DNA of 64,000 bases from Mimachlamys varia (taxonomy: Eukaryota; Mollusca; Bivalvia; Pectinida; Pectinidae), in contig OX392536.1 of NCBI GenBank assembly GCA_947623455.1, positions 14,689,282 to 14,753,281 of the forward strand. Direction: 5' to 3'. Positions 23,214-33,939 of the stretch are shown here, in pieces. The translations under genes were made by a program, and so were the position numbers. The notes under the pieces were generated by a model. It had not been told where the DNA came from. It ran no database searches and saw only the letters and a program-made list of their open reading frames with translations. Numbering within the stretch: position 1 is the stretch's first letter; each line of letters begins with the position of its first letter.

Positions 23214-23910
23214 TAACAGTCGTCTGGCCTACAAACCTACATAGGGGCGCTATAATTTTGAAGACGACCCCTTTGCCTAAAGTTGTCCTACCTGTCGGTG
23301 ACAGTGGGGGAAGTTTGCCGGTCGTACCAAGATAACTGGCGCGAATGGAAGATGACCGAGAGTGAAACGAGTCTGTTCCCAGAAAAAAAACTGTCGATCC
23401 GGACCGACCTGCCCGCCCAAGGTTTCCTATCGAATTTGGTATTATCTATGATTTTAGATATCCGTCAAAATAGCTAATAAAGGTCTATTTCTATGAATTT
23501 AAAATTATTGTGCTATCCTCTGAGCCGGCGTTATCACGCCTACTCTTCTTAGGAAGACTCAAAGAGATCTTTTTCGTGCAAGATTGGACAATTCTCACAC
23601 GGGCCACCATTTATAGTCCCATCCGACGGACTGTATGTTAGTGCAAGAAGGCATGCAGGTGAAGATTTATTTTTGTAGTCCGTTTTGTTTTCCGTTGTTC
23701 TTCATTCGTCACAATATATACCTTTATCACTTTACAATTGTCCACTTTCTTATAAGTCTCATCATAGCTTTCATCTTGTACATAATGTACCTATCCTCGT
23801 TCGGGCTTCTTTTGATGTTTTTGTATAGCGTGACTGTTAGTAGGGTAAAAAAGGAGGAAAGGGATGGAGGTGCATAGGGTAGTATATATTGTTACATTTG
23901 TTACGAGGGG
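23214..23910. other. Non-coding stretch, probably repeat-derived
   Basis: GC-richer than its surroundings between 23220 and 23420. A frame at 23283-23477 begins with a non-ATG codon and shows no domain. The frame at 23635-23877 begins with ATG and is hydrophobic but has no match I recognise. Likely part of a larger dispersed repeat that also includes R3 copy 2. Confidence 0.35.
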
Positions 23911-23987
23911 AGGTGTGTGTGTGTGTTTGTGTGTGTTTGTGTGTGTGTGTGTGTGGGTGAGGGTGTGTGAGTGTGTGTGTGTGTGAT
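23911..23987. repeat. GT/GTTT microsatellite
   Basis: About 75 bp of imperfect (GT)n with GTTT, GGGT and GAGT interruptions on the plus strand. Confidence 0.9.
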
Positions 23988-24111
23988 ATAGTGAAGGGTA
24001 TCAAGAGATGTGCTTATGGTTTGGGTTGCGTTGGACCAGGGAGGAGGGACGAATGATGGGTAAGGTTTTTAAGCCGTATATTACCCTATATAGATGTGTT
24101 CTGACCAGTAG

Positions 24112-24161
24112 AGCCCTACTGGTCCTCCGGGATCCGGCGCCCTAGGTATGAGCCCGAGTCT
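24112..24161 (+). repeat. 50-bp conserved block, copy 1
   Basis: AGCCCTACTGGTCCTCCGGG through GCGCCCTAGGTATGAGCCC and AGTCT, repeated inverted at 59218-59266 with about five differences. Much more GC-rich than either flank. Its nature is unknown; it could be the conserved core of a SINE or an LTR. Confidence 0.7.
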
Positions 24162-24775
24162 CAACTAGCCTTAACATCTTTGGTGCGTTAAACAAAATAG
24201 AAAATTTATCCTTATATTTACAGTATCTTTCTGTGAAATGTACGTAACTATTTTCTTCATTATAGTCCCATCTTCGGGTACAGATTTCATTTCAAAACTA
24301 GTAAACGTGAGAAAGGTTCAATAAATGTAACAGCATGAAATTTCCATAAATCGTTGTTAGCTCCGCCCACGTTAATTGTTAGTGACATCACACAAGTCGG
24401 GTTAAAACTGGAGGATTTGCATAGCCCCTCCTACATGTATTGTTGTCGACGTCAGAATTTCAGCACGTGTTTGAGTACAGTTATGCGGTGATAATGATAG
24501 TCTGCGGCACAATGGTTATCGAGTGAATGTCAGTGTAGACTGTAAATATATATATTTTAACTGCAGTTAATGATGCGTTTAAATTTGCTGCTCACCGTAG
24601 TATTGACGTCATCAATTTCAAGCTTCAAATACCAAAACAGCACAAATCAAATCTCATTTGAGTCTCAATTTGTGTGAATTCGTCATAATAAAAATTCTTC
24701 TATAACATTTTGCTCTTTGCTATTCATTTTTTTAATTGCGGGCATACTACCGTATACACAGTCAAAATGAAATAC
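24162..24775. other. Non-coding stretch with CRE-like octamer
   Basis: No gene seen. A perfect TGACGTCA lies at 24604-24611 and related GTGACATCA and CGACGTCAG motifs lie near 24383 and 24448. Confidence 0.4.
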
Positions 24776-25025
24776 AATTAAGGATTGAATCCTGTTCTGT
24801 TGAGGTTTATGGGGTATAAGCCTCAATGGGTCTTGAGACAAATTTAATGAACTGCGAAGCAGTTCATATCAAATTTGTCTCTAGACCCATTGAGGTTTAA
24901 TCCTTATATTTACATTCAGGTTGATTTTGGTATTCTATGGTTATTTCTAAAACGTTGGACTTGTGCAAGTCTATGCGGCGGAAGGCGCCAAGACGTGTGA
25001 CGTCATCATTCACTGTGTGACGTCA
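24604..25025. promoter_or_regulatory. Cluster of three perfect CRE octamers (TGACGTCA)
   Basis: TGACGTCA occurs at 24604-24611, 24998-25005 and 25018-25025; the last two are 20 bp apart. The palindrome is the consensus site of CREB/ATF bZIP factors. The cluster is 1.9-2.4 kb upstream of the GPCR start on the plus strand. That it regulates the receptor is inference; it could equally belong to the fold-back element beside it. Confidence 0.35.
24776..24912. repeat. 137-bp fold-back element
   Basis: Left arm CCTCAATGGGTCTTGAGACA and onward pairs with right arm ending TGTCTCTAGACCCATTGAGG. The centre, ATGAACTGCGAAGCAGTTCAT, is a perfect stem closed by GCGAAGC. Outer AAGGATT and AATCCTT also pair. 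Arms total about 55-60 bp. Non-coding. The same architecture as 7062-7159, with unrelated arm sequence. Confidence 0.85.
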
Positions 25026-26965
25026 TTCTGATGAAATTCATAGCTGTTTCTGTATTGAAAACAACTAGAAAACGGTACAACACAAACAAGGTTATTTGAT
25101 CGAAAAACTGAAACAAAACCCACGCTGTAAAAAGTTTGGAAAAAGGGATTAATTCCCGCACTACTTTACTGTTGTATTTATACGCAAACTGGAAAGTTTA
25201 TCGAAAAATAACCTTCAAACATTTTGGTAGGTATATTGAGTCCAAGTTCACTAGAAATGTAAATATTCCTTATATAACGACTATAACAACTCGACATTCT
25301 TATAGTCCAAAAATGACACGTGAATAAAGCGAGGATGAATTGTATGAATACATTTGGAACTTGGAAGTTTTCGGAAGTTCTGTTGGATTATGATACATTT
25401 TATCGGTAAGGTTTGGCCAGTTGTTGCGATAAAACATAGATGCAATTGAAAGGCCAGTGTGATAGGTAACTCTGACCACGAAATATATGATCACAAGACG
25501 ACACTGGTTCTTCATGGATGTACAGAACAGATGGCAAGCAAATGGTGAAAATGTTGTGGATGGAATTCAAAATGTCCACTTGAATGAAATCTTACCTTCG
25601 CAGCGAAACTGTATCTTTAAGCCAATAAAAATTGCTTTTCTCATTCAAATAAGAGCGTTATCGAGAAAATTGGCAAATATTTGCAAACAGACATTTCACA
25701 TTAGATGAATTACAACGAAGTGTTATACACAGCACCAGTAACGGACTTATGTTCACTCTCGACCGACTATCAGCAGATTGTTCAAACATATGACACCATT
25801 ATAATCCAAATGTTTATACCCCAAAAACAGTACCCCGAATCATCGCGTATTTTTGTTGTATTTTATTCGTACTCCATATGTATGAAGTGCTGTTGAAAAT
25901 CACTTCTCTCGCTTGTTAGCTCTCAGAATGGACCGGAAAGCCTCATAAGCTCTATTTGTAATGGACCAATTCGCCAATTTGCACGTTCCCGTTCTATTTT
26001 CCAACAGTGTAAGAATTTAGACTAGGTTTAAACCAAACTAATTTTAATTGATCAGAACACGTAAAACCATTTAGAGACCTAAATTGTTCTCATCCACCCA
26101 ATATTGGTCAGGTCTGCCGGAAAACTGAAGGAGGGTTTGTTGACATTTTCATAAAGGCTTCGTTTCTCAGTTATTTACATAGATCCTCGTACTCATGTCA
26201 AGGATTCTGGTATCAGTTTCCATGGACCAATATTTAAATAGAGCCAATATCGAGGTATCCGTCAATGTCTCTGTAGTTTAAAAGCGACATTTTGTTTACT
26301 GACGTCCATTCGTCATATATTAACGATCATCATTAGCTACTGTGTCAGCGATGTGTAGAACAGTGTTCAATCGGCAGACGGCACTAGTCTCCTTTTTAAT
26401 GCACGACTCATTAACTACAGATGAAGACTTTTAGTGAATTTTGTTTGTACACGAAAAGGATTCATTCAAGAAACCAAACAATATGCAAAGGTAATCACGT
26501 TAATTATTTATTAGATGATAGCATGCGAAACGATCGTCCCTGGAAATACTTGTACGGTGTAATTACATGCAAATTGTTGTATACACTTGGGGATATATGA
26601 GCACAAGGAAGGACGTATCAACAAGAATAGTAGCGGATAAGACAACCCATCAAACAACTATAACTGTGTACATAACATGCTCTCTGACCAGGAGCTCAGC
26701 ACCTGATGAGCTAACAGATAAAGTGTGATTTATTCTCGTGCCACACTTCAAACGACTTCAACATACAGAAATGTTCTTTCAAATTGGGCGAACTTTTGAG
26801 GAATTCTAAGTAAGATGTTTACGTAACGGTCCTACATCTGAAATATCTCGCGAACATTTCTAGGCAAACATCCATTAACTATGGCTGAACAATTCTTACC
26901 TTGCTAAATAATAATAGGAAAGGGGAATGTACTGATTTATAATATACAATTCTGAATCGTTGACA
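25026..26965. other. Upstream region of the GPCR gene, no other gene seen
   Basis: Several 60-73-codon frames (25136-25327, 25487-25708, 25705-25896 plus; 25300-25515 minus) overlap or lack domains. No canonical TATA box could be assigned. The receptor may have a 5' untranslated exon here that cannot be placed by eye. Confidence 0.4.
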
Positions 26966-28117
26966 ATGAATCGAACATTGACCTCGAGCAGTGTCCTTTT
27001 GCCGCAGGAAGTAGCTCCATATGGAGTCTACATACCCGACTATTTCAACATGGACTATGCGCTGCCGATTTATGGGTACATTACACCGGCACTTTCCATC
27101 ATTGTCATGGTTACCAACATTCTCTTTATAGTCGTATTTGCTAAGAGCGGAATGAAATCACCTACACACATCCTGCTCCGGTTTATGGCAATTTCGGACA
27201 CGCTGACAGTGGTCATCCCTACTCCATGCTTTATCTACATATATCTTCTTGGGAATTACACGGAGTTTTTAACATATGACCTTTGTAAGGTATGGGATCT
27301 CTTTACAAATTTCCTCCCTGCCATTTCTCATGCATCCTCGATATGGCTGACTGTAGTTCTGGCGTTCCAGAGATTTCTGTGTGTTTGTTTTCCGTTAAAT
27401 GTTAAAATTTGGTTCACCACAAGGAGAACCTACATGACCATTGCAATCACATACATTCTCGCGATATGTTCTAATATTTCACGATTTCTTGAGAAGGATG
27501 TACTACCGGTGAAACTTATCTCGAAAGAATATCCAAGTTCGGTAATGGAAGGATGTGTTTATAAATACAAGGACTGGATGATCGAATCTGGTATAGAGTA
27601 TCTCAAGATCTACTACTGGCTCAGAGCACTGGTTGTTCAGCTGGCGCCCTGTATTACTATGGCGATATTCAATGGAATCGTACTGTACAAAATCAAAGTT
27701 GCTGAAAGACGTAGAATGACTCTGAGATCTGGAAGGATGATCTTATCAGGGACTGCCGTCAATGAGTCGCGCGAAAGCCGTGTGACAACGCTGTTAGTTT
27801 GCTTCATTGTTTTAAGTGTTCTTATCGTAGAAATACCCGTCGCCATTTTTCTAATATTGTACGCATGCGCTTTGTCACTTGAAGTTACCATTATTCCAAA
27901 TGAACAGATAGAACCGCTAAGCATTATGTCGAACTTGTTAGTACTTGCATCATATCCGCTTCATTTCGCTTTGTATTGTTGTATGAGTACTCATTTCCGT
28001 TCAACCTTGTACAACTTGATTAGGCCACAATGCCTTTCTCCGTGGAGGGTACTTAAATTTAAATCTAACAGGAATCAAACAGCAATTGAAAACGATTCGA
28101 TCGATACGCACATGTAG
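26966..28117 (+). CDS. Class A neuropeptide GPCR, sex-peptide/myoinhibitory-peptide receptor-like (DMSR-like)
   Basis: Intronless frame of 383 residues from the ATG at 26966 (context GACAATGA, A at -3); the frame is open two codons further but without ATG. It has seven hydrophobic segments: about 38-60, 68-95, 107-141, 155-173, 211-243, 271-302 and 316-340. N-terminal N2 (NRT) and N97 (NYT) are glycosylation sites. C107 at the top of TM3 and C197 in ECL2 can form the class A disulfide. The DRY site reads FQRF (134-137) after SIWLTVVLA, and the TM7 motif reads SYPLHFALYC (329-338) in place of NPxxY. PIYGYITP before TM1 together with these two signatures matches invertebrate sex-peptide/MIP and DMSR (FMRFamide-like) receptors. 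It should sit in the plasma membrane and bind a short amidated neuropeptide, coupling to G proteins; ligand is inferred only. The length is usual for the family and no defect is visible. Confidence 0.9.
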   Translation: MNRTLTSSSVLLPQEVAPYGVYIPDYFNMDYALPIYGYITPALSIIVMVTNILFIVVFAKSGMKSPTHILLRFMAISDTLTVVIPTPCFIYIYLLGNYTEFLTYDLCKVWDLFTNFLPAISHASSIWLTVVLAFQRFLCVCFPLNVKIWFTTRRTYMTIAITYILAICSNISRFLEKDVLPVKLISKEYPSSVMEGCVYKYKDWMIESGIEYLKIYYWLRALVVQLAPCITMAIFNGIVLYKIKVAERRRMTLRSGRMILSGTAVNESRESRVTTLLVCFIVLSVLIVEIPVAIFLILYACALSLEVTIIPNEQIEPLSIMSNLLVLASYPLHFALYCCMSTHFRSTLYNLIRPQCLSPWRVLKFKSNRNQTAIENDSIDTHM

Positions 28118-28277
28118 ATACTGTTGCAGTTATTGCTTCGACAAAGTGCCAACGTTTTGCCCTGTTGTTTCATTGTATTTGAAAATTTATTTGAAAAGTA
28201 TTTAAAACTATATTTCAATGTCAAGTTCAGCTTGCTGATAATGTGAACCTTTCTCGAAGTATTGAATAGGCCTAGTT

Positions 28278-28283
28278 AATAAA
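28278..28283 (+). terminator. Candidate polyadenylation signal of the GPCR
   Basis: AATAAA 161 bases after the receptor stop codon. A second AATAAA lies at 28560-28565. Either could set the 3' end. Confidence 0.5.
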
Positions 28284-30479
28284 GGTGTAGTTTTTCAAAT
28301 TATCCAGGAGATGATTCTAGCTACGTGTATGAAAATCAGCGCAGCTATCCTCCGTGTAATTGGCAGAATTATCATGCAAAGATGTTGTAATCTGTGTGCT
28401 TACGCTGAAATAATCTTCTGTATTATTGTTATGTATGATTTGAAATCTGGATATTTTGAACTGTATTTTGTATGCGCGCAATTAGTATTACCTTATTCCG
28501 TTCTAGTTGTCTTGGTTTCGTTTTGGTAATGAGAGAGGAGGGAAATAGAAAGTTAGCGAAATAAAGATCACATGGAACTGAAAAATGTGCCATTGTAATT
28601 GATGTATCTGCCTATTTCCCAATCACAAGTGCCAACAATACACAGAGAGAATCAAATTCCATGTCATCGGAAAGATGAAGTTAAACAGATATATCTGGGC
28701 ATTATATTAACAATTTATGTGCATTCGACATCGAGACAGCAAGGTCCGCGTCAGTATGCATGCCACAAACTCATACTATACGGACTACAAAAACGTATGA
28801 TGACTTTTTGGTATGTCAGAACGGTTGTCCATTTTCATCGACAGATATGAGGAAAGTGCGTTTCGTTGACAAACCACAGCCGGCACAGGTTTCTTTCCCC
28901 ACTCCCTACAATAGTTAACACAACCGTACTGTCGGTCTGTCCAGTTCAGTTCCCTAAATTACATGGCTACCCACATGTTGACTTTGAATCGTACATGCCA
29001 GAGACTTGTATTAGCATTCATGGGCCACCTTCAAAGTTGGAGTTCCATTCTGTGTATATTAAGGTGTCGTACCTTGATACCATCAAATGTGTCTCTTCAT
29101 ACAGAGACTCGAAATGTATAATGATCTTCACACGTGGGGTCAAATCTTTGAAAATATTCAATGGATATGTGTGCAAAATTCATTGACGGTTTGCCTGCCA
29201 TGCTACAGTTTTCGTGATTTCACTGGAACCAATACTTTTAAAGAAGGCTACAAAAAGGGCAAGGTTGGGTGATTCCTTTGGTTACCGATAACTCCCTTGT
29301 GTTCTTTGTACTAAAGACACTAATATTGATGTTGTTTGGACCAAGACGTCAATAAATTAATGGAAATGGTGCTGATAATGTGTTTTCTAATGAATGCAGG
29401 CATTGAGGATTTACAGGTTGAAAGACGTCAGTATTTATTTTGTAAGTCCTGATAGCAATGAGAGTCCCGTATTGAACATTTTGTAAACACAGCAATTAAT
29501 GAGCATTTTAATAATTACGTTTGTAGAATTAACTAAAATGAAAAACACCTATATTCAGGGAAAGGAATCCGTACATGATAATTAGATACCGTGTAGCCGA
29601 TGTCTGATTTGATCAGTTTTATTATTAAACTTCAAACTAACCAAAAGCAGATATTATTGAAAGCTTAAAGCCCTCTGAAGAGAAAGTTGTTAACCTGAAA
29701 ACACGCATGCTCCGTGGGGTCAAAATGCTCAGAGAAGTTTGTAAACATATGTCAATATGTCAAGCATGGTTTGTACGATTAAGGAATTCCTTATCATTAA
29801 TTGAAAAACGCATGGAAAAGGTTTTATGTCTATTCATTGTTTTTCAAAAATTGATTTCAAAAAATTGATTAATATATATACTACATGTACATATAATATA
29901 CTAGATATTAACTCATTCATCCCTGAAACCTAAAACCTATAAACTGAAAAATTCTATTTAAGGATAAAGGAATTAAGAATCTTCATGAAATGGAAGTACT
30001 ATGATATATATATGTATGTGTACATGTTGGAAATGATAATATGTAATATCTTTGAATGTGATATGCATGTAAATGTGTTCAGCGTGTGATGTCTAGTTTT
30101 TTGTTATAAAAATACTTTTCATATACTTAAATCAGAGCACCATGAAATATTACATTTTTGGGTTTTTCGCCTTCAATATCACTCTTCCTGTAAGAGGATA
30201 CATGTATATTATATTAAGACTATACTAATATGGAATTATACAGGATGTATCTTTGAAGATGAACAAAAATGTCGGTATGAGTAGTTCACAAGGATTACCT
30301 AACTATAATTTTATAAAAAAAAATATTTGGTGATATTGTAAAAAAGTAAACAAACTTCACTTAATTGCCCCTTTAAGTAACAACTCCATGTACATGTATT
30401 ATAACCAGTAAATATCAATGATGTCTGTAAGTTGAGTGTGATTGTCAGCAGTGGTTTGTTTTTATCTATGTTATGTATT
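28284..30479. other. Non-coding stretch downstream of the GPCR
   Basis: No gene recognised. Frames at 28311-28529, 28599-28850, 28866-29186 and 29087-29272 either lack ATG or show no domain and overlap one another. From 29850 the DNA is very AT-rich. Confidence 0.45.
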
Positions 30480-30650
30480 TAGGATTTGGTCGTACTTTAG
30501 TGTGTACCAATTATTGTTAAATGTTGTCACGTGATCCAAATAAACCTCGTTATCGATGTAATGCCCACATGTATGTTGTTGTGATATTTGTCAGCTGGCA
30601 AGCCCGAACCAATATATAACATTTCTGGCGACGAAGATGTGATACCAGCA
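30480..30650 (+). mobile_element. Possible LTR end and primer-binding site
   Basis: CACGTGATCCAAATAAACC (polyadenylation-signal-like AATAAA at about 30538) is followed about 80 bp later by ATATATAACATTTCTGGCGA and CGAAGATG at 30612-30637. In Ty3/Gypsy elements an LTR ending in CA is followed within a few bases by a TGG-starting tRNA primer site, and TGGCGACGAAGATG fits. The gag start of Gypsy A lies 1.36 kb downstream, separated by other insertions, so this may be its 5' LTR remnant. No matching 3' LTR was found. Confidence 0.35.
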
Positions 30651-30950
30651 AGATACAAACATCCAATGAACTGAATGTATGCAAATGAAATAAGAGAATA
30701 CCGAAGCGTCAACATAATCATAATCCAAACTCAAAATCGATTAAACCAGGGACAAAATTTGAACAAAGGAAAGATTTACATGGAGACCCTTGCAAAAGTA
30801 CAAGAGAATAAGACCAGGTGTTCCGGAAGAGTAAGCATCTTCTGCTTCATCGACGACACCCGCCATGTAAATCTTTGTCACATCCAAGTAAACATCAAGT
30901 TCTCAAAATGACAACCGAGTATCATTGTCAATCACAACAAGTAAACACAC
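30651..30950. other. Non-coding spacer
   Basis: Nothing firm. Frames on both strands overlap and have no domain. Confidence 0.3.
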
Positions 30951-31510
30951 TAATGAGCATACTCAAAAACGTCCATCTTCATATCACTTAAAGATACAGA
31001 ATATTTCTCAGTGAGACAAAGATTGCGACCATAAAACTTGCCCATAGTACTGATCAACCTGCATCTCTCGAATCCTTGTGTTGTTAGTTTGTTTGTCAGC
31101 AGTCGACATCGATCACGAAAATCCCGATATTAAGAGCAAGCCCTGGAATACCGAATCAACTGCGACATGTAAACACCATAGGTTGGAGAAGCAGGGATGT
31201 TACTATCAAGAAATGGAAAGTTAACGATCGGAAAATTGAAATCATCACGTTTATCGTATAGCTTTGTAGTAAGCTGTCCATGTTGGTCGTAGTTTAAGTA
31301 GAGATCGAGGGAAGCAGCTGATATAGAAGAGTCTGTTGTGTCCTTTATTTCAAGTTCAGAAGGGTATATACGATCGACGTGGTCAGCAAACTTCTTGTTG
31401 TTTATAGACAACACATCGTCGATATATCTGAAAGATTTGGCAAGGTTTTTGTTACCTGGCCTGATTAGCTCCGAAACGACTGTCAAGCAGCAGAACTCGA
31501 AGGAAGGCGA
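30951..31510 (-). pseudogene. Reverse transcriptase C-terminal fragment with in-frame stop
   Basis: Minus-strand frame from about 31510 reads SFRYIDDVLSINNKKFADHV: YIDD is the catalytic box of the palm. It continues YPSELEIKDTTDSSISAASL, LYLNYDQHGQLTTKLYDKRD, then SQLIRYSRACS before a stop at 31130. The same frame goes on past that stop with RCRLLTNKL and FYGRNL and ends at a TAG at 30951-30953. This is a conserved C-terminal RT segment seen in invertebrate retroelements; I think of Penelope-like or related unclassified elements but the class is not certain. N-terminal RT domains are missing and R1 copy 2 starts 15 bp beyond its 5' side. One nonsense change and the truncation make it non-functional. 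Confidence 0.75.
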
Positions 31511-31524
31511 GTTGAACCGTTTTA

Positions 31525-31963
31525 GGACTCACATAACTAAATCAGTCTATCACGAAGTGTTTCATACGTTTGTAGTCCCTACCGAAAATTTGGTCCGGCT
31601 AAGTACAGTAATTCTGAATAATCTAAATAGGTAATTATTGACATATTCTGCATTGAATGAAATCTATAGATATTAACTTTACAAAAATATATACTTTTGG
31701 TAGATTTTGATATGTGATGGCGGATTGATATGAGGTCAAAAGTCAGAGGGTGTTCCCGTCCCATTTCACTGGTTGTCCGAAGCAGACGCCCGTTGCGAGC
31801 TAAAACGCTAGTAAACTACTGATTAAATTCATTTGAAGTCTTTGCCATGTATGTATCTGTGAATCTAGAGAGATGTCACAAGTGTTAAACTTCAAATATT
31901 TAAGTTATTAGCTCGAAAGCTTAATAATAACATATAGTAAATTATTTAGTTATGTGAGTACTT
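31525..31963 (+). mobile_element. R1 MITE-like element, copy 2
   Basis: 439 bp, inverted relative to copy 1. The left end AGGACTCACATAACTAAAT and right end ATTTAGTTATGTGAGTACT are inverted copies of each other; this copy preserves the termini best. It separates the RT fragment from the gag start of Gypsy A. Confidence 0.8.
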
Positions 31964-31997
31964 TATCTCCGACCGAGTTGCAAGTTTTCATAAAAAA

Positions 31998-32660
31998 ATG
32001 GCGGCCAAGATAGGACGGCTTGAACCATTTGATGAAAACACCGAAACTTGGGACTCATAGTGAATGATTAGAACAGCACTTCCTCACAAACGAAAAAGAA
32101 GAAGCAACTAAATAAGGTCCCGGCATAACTCCTTGTGATAGGCGGTCGTACATACGGAATATTAATTACGAGATCCCACAGCCCCAGCTAAACCTGCGAC
32201 GAAAACGTACGATGAGCTGGTAGAGACATTATCTAAACATTCATCTTCAAAACCCCTGTTAATAGCGGAGATATTTAGATTCCATAAAGCGAGCAGAAAG
32301 ACGGTTAGGGTGTGCGTGAATACGTGGCCCAGCTCAGGAAATTTTCTGAGCATTTGAATTTGGCACCGTACTAGATGACGCGCTGCGTGACCGATTTGTG
32401 TGCGATCTAGCTTGTGAAGAGATGATTTAACATTTGAGAAGGCTGTGGAAGTCGCTGTAGTTATGGATACGGCTACCAGACATGCTGTAAAACATAGTAC
32501 CAGTGTAAGTGCACGTGGGGAACCATAGGTAAACAAAACTGTCAAGATACCAGTCAAGTTGAACTCTAGACCGTGTTATCGATGTTTACGGACAGAACAT
32601 GATTCACAGGATTATTTCCACAGAGATTGCAGAAAGTGTGGTAAGATACAGAAGGCATGT
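31998..32660 (+). pseudogene. Gag of Gypsy A with CCHC zinc knuckle
   Basis: An ATG at 31998 opens MAAKIGRLEPFDENTETWDS, a typical gag start for invertebrate Gypsy elements, then meets a stop. Later pieces are recognisable in shifting frames: a TYDELVETLSKH-like block near 32198-32240, a FGTVLDDALRDRFVCDLACE block at 32355-32415, and a zinc-knuckle region near 32570-32645 (CYRCL, then C and H residues). At least four frameshifts and several stops break it, so no particle protein can be made. The minus-strand frame 32162-32557 is its shadow. Confidence 0.75.
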
Positions 32661-32990
32661 CGCAGTGATCGATAACCAAGGTGACAGAGGCGAGAGGTAA
32701 AACTTGGCATCGACCATATAAAAAAGTCTACGCAGTAAATGAAGAAGATCTCATTGGACATATGGATATCTACTCTATTGGCAGTACTAGAAAATCTGAA
32801 CCATTCTGGGTTAGTCCACAGGTGAATAGCAGGTCACTCGACCCTACTGCGGTTACACTTAAAACTTACTCAGGTGAACATATTACTCCATGTGGGAAGT
32901 TGGATGTTCAAGTCGAGCTAACAGTCAGAAGAGTTGTCTCCCCTAATACGTAATAGAGAAAGGGGGTCCTCCACTATTTAGAAGAAGCTG
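32661..32990 (+). pseudogene. Retropepsin region of Gypsy A
   Basis: A 90-codon frame ends with VTLKTYSGEHITPCGKLDVQ, the C-terminal part of a Gypsy aspartic protease (the same block occurs in Gypsy B as CLKTYSGEKIKPC). The catalytic D-T/S-G motif expected about 30 residues earlier is replaced by IYSIGSTR, so the enzyme is inactive. The matching GPPLFRRSWL-type end lies in another frame just after 32960. Confidence 0.6.
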
Positions 32991-33059
32991 GCTTCGCTTG
33001 ATATACTTATAAATACATGCTGTAACAGGTTCGAAGGTTATAACTATTAATTCCTACAA

Positions 33060-33935
33060 CAGAGGTGAAGGATATTGAGGGAAAATATTCTGAGGTCTTC
33101 GACGTATCCTTGGGAACACTTAAGGACATCATGGCTCGTTTGCATCTTAAGGATGGGTGTACTCCTGAAGGAAAACAAACTGGACCGTTTAGTTGGATTA
33201 GGAATACTGGAACCTGTGGAACATAGGGATTGGGTTCCACCTATCGTAGCAGTACCTAAGCGCGATGGAACTATCAGGTTGTGTGGTGTCTTTAAAACTA
33301 ACTTAAACCCTGTGTTACAGATCGATAAGTACCCATCGATAAGTACCCATTACCCAAAATCGAGGACATATTTGCTAACCTAGACAGAGGAAAACATTTT
33401 ATTAAGAAAGATTTACCCCATACCTTTTTTACAGATGGAGGTTGAAGCGGACCATAGGAAGTGCCTTACCATAAATACACACTGTGGTATTTTCAGATAA
33501 AATCGCATAGTATTTGCCGTCGCCTCAGCCCCGGCGATATGGCAAAGGGCCATAGATCAGATCCGTCAGGGAACCAAGAGAACACAGTGTATACTAGATG
33601 TTATGATCATCACGGGTCGCGCAACGGAGGAACATCTGCAGAAATTGGAAGCAGTGCTGTTAGAGTTACAGAAATTTGGTACCAAGGCAAACTTGGATAA
33701 GTGTAACATTTTTTAGAATGAAGTGATTTTTGTGGACATATTATAGATCAGGAAGGTCTTCACAAATCCCAGGGCAAAATAGAAGCAGTAGTTTAGTGTT
33801 AAGACCACTACATTATCTTGAAAAGGACATACCCTGGAAATGGACGACAGGTTGTCAACCGGCGTTCAACAAGTTGAGGAGTATGATGGTTTCAGACAAG
33901 GTGTTTGCACACTACGACCCAAAGTTTTAACATTA
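33060..33935 (+). pseudogene. Reverse transcriptase of Gypsy A, catalytic box damaged
   Basis: The fingers part reads LVGLGILEPVEHRDWVPPIV, AVPKRDGTIRLCGVFKTNLN and VLQIDKYP (33185-33340), clear Ty3/Gypsy sequence. A short duplication of the YPSIST coding bases follows (33330-33350). The palm continues in other frames; where the family has Y-x-D-D this copy reads ILDV (about 33590-33602), losing the second aspartate, followed by ITGRATEEHLQKLEAVL. The connection region reaches DKVFAHYDPKF at 33930. Multiple frameshifts and stops are present. Confidence 0.85.
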
Positions 33936-33939
33936 TTTT

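Noticed and set aside
32162..32557. 131-codon minus-strand frame
   Set aside because: It is antisense to recognisable gag blocks of Gypsy A.
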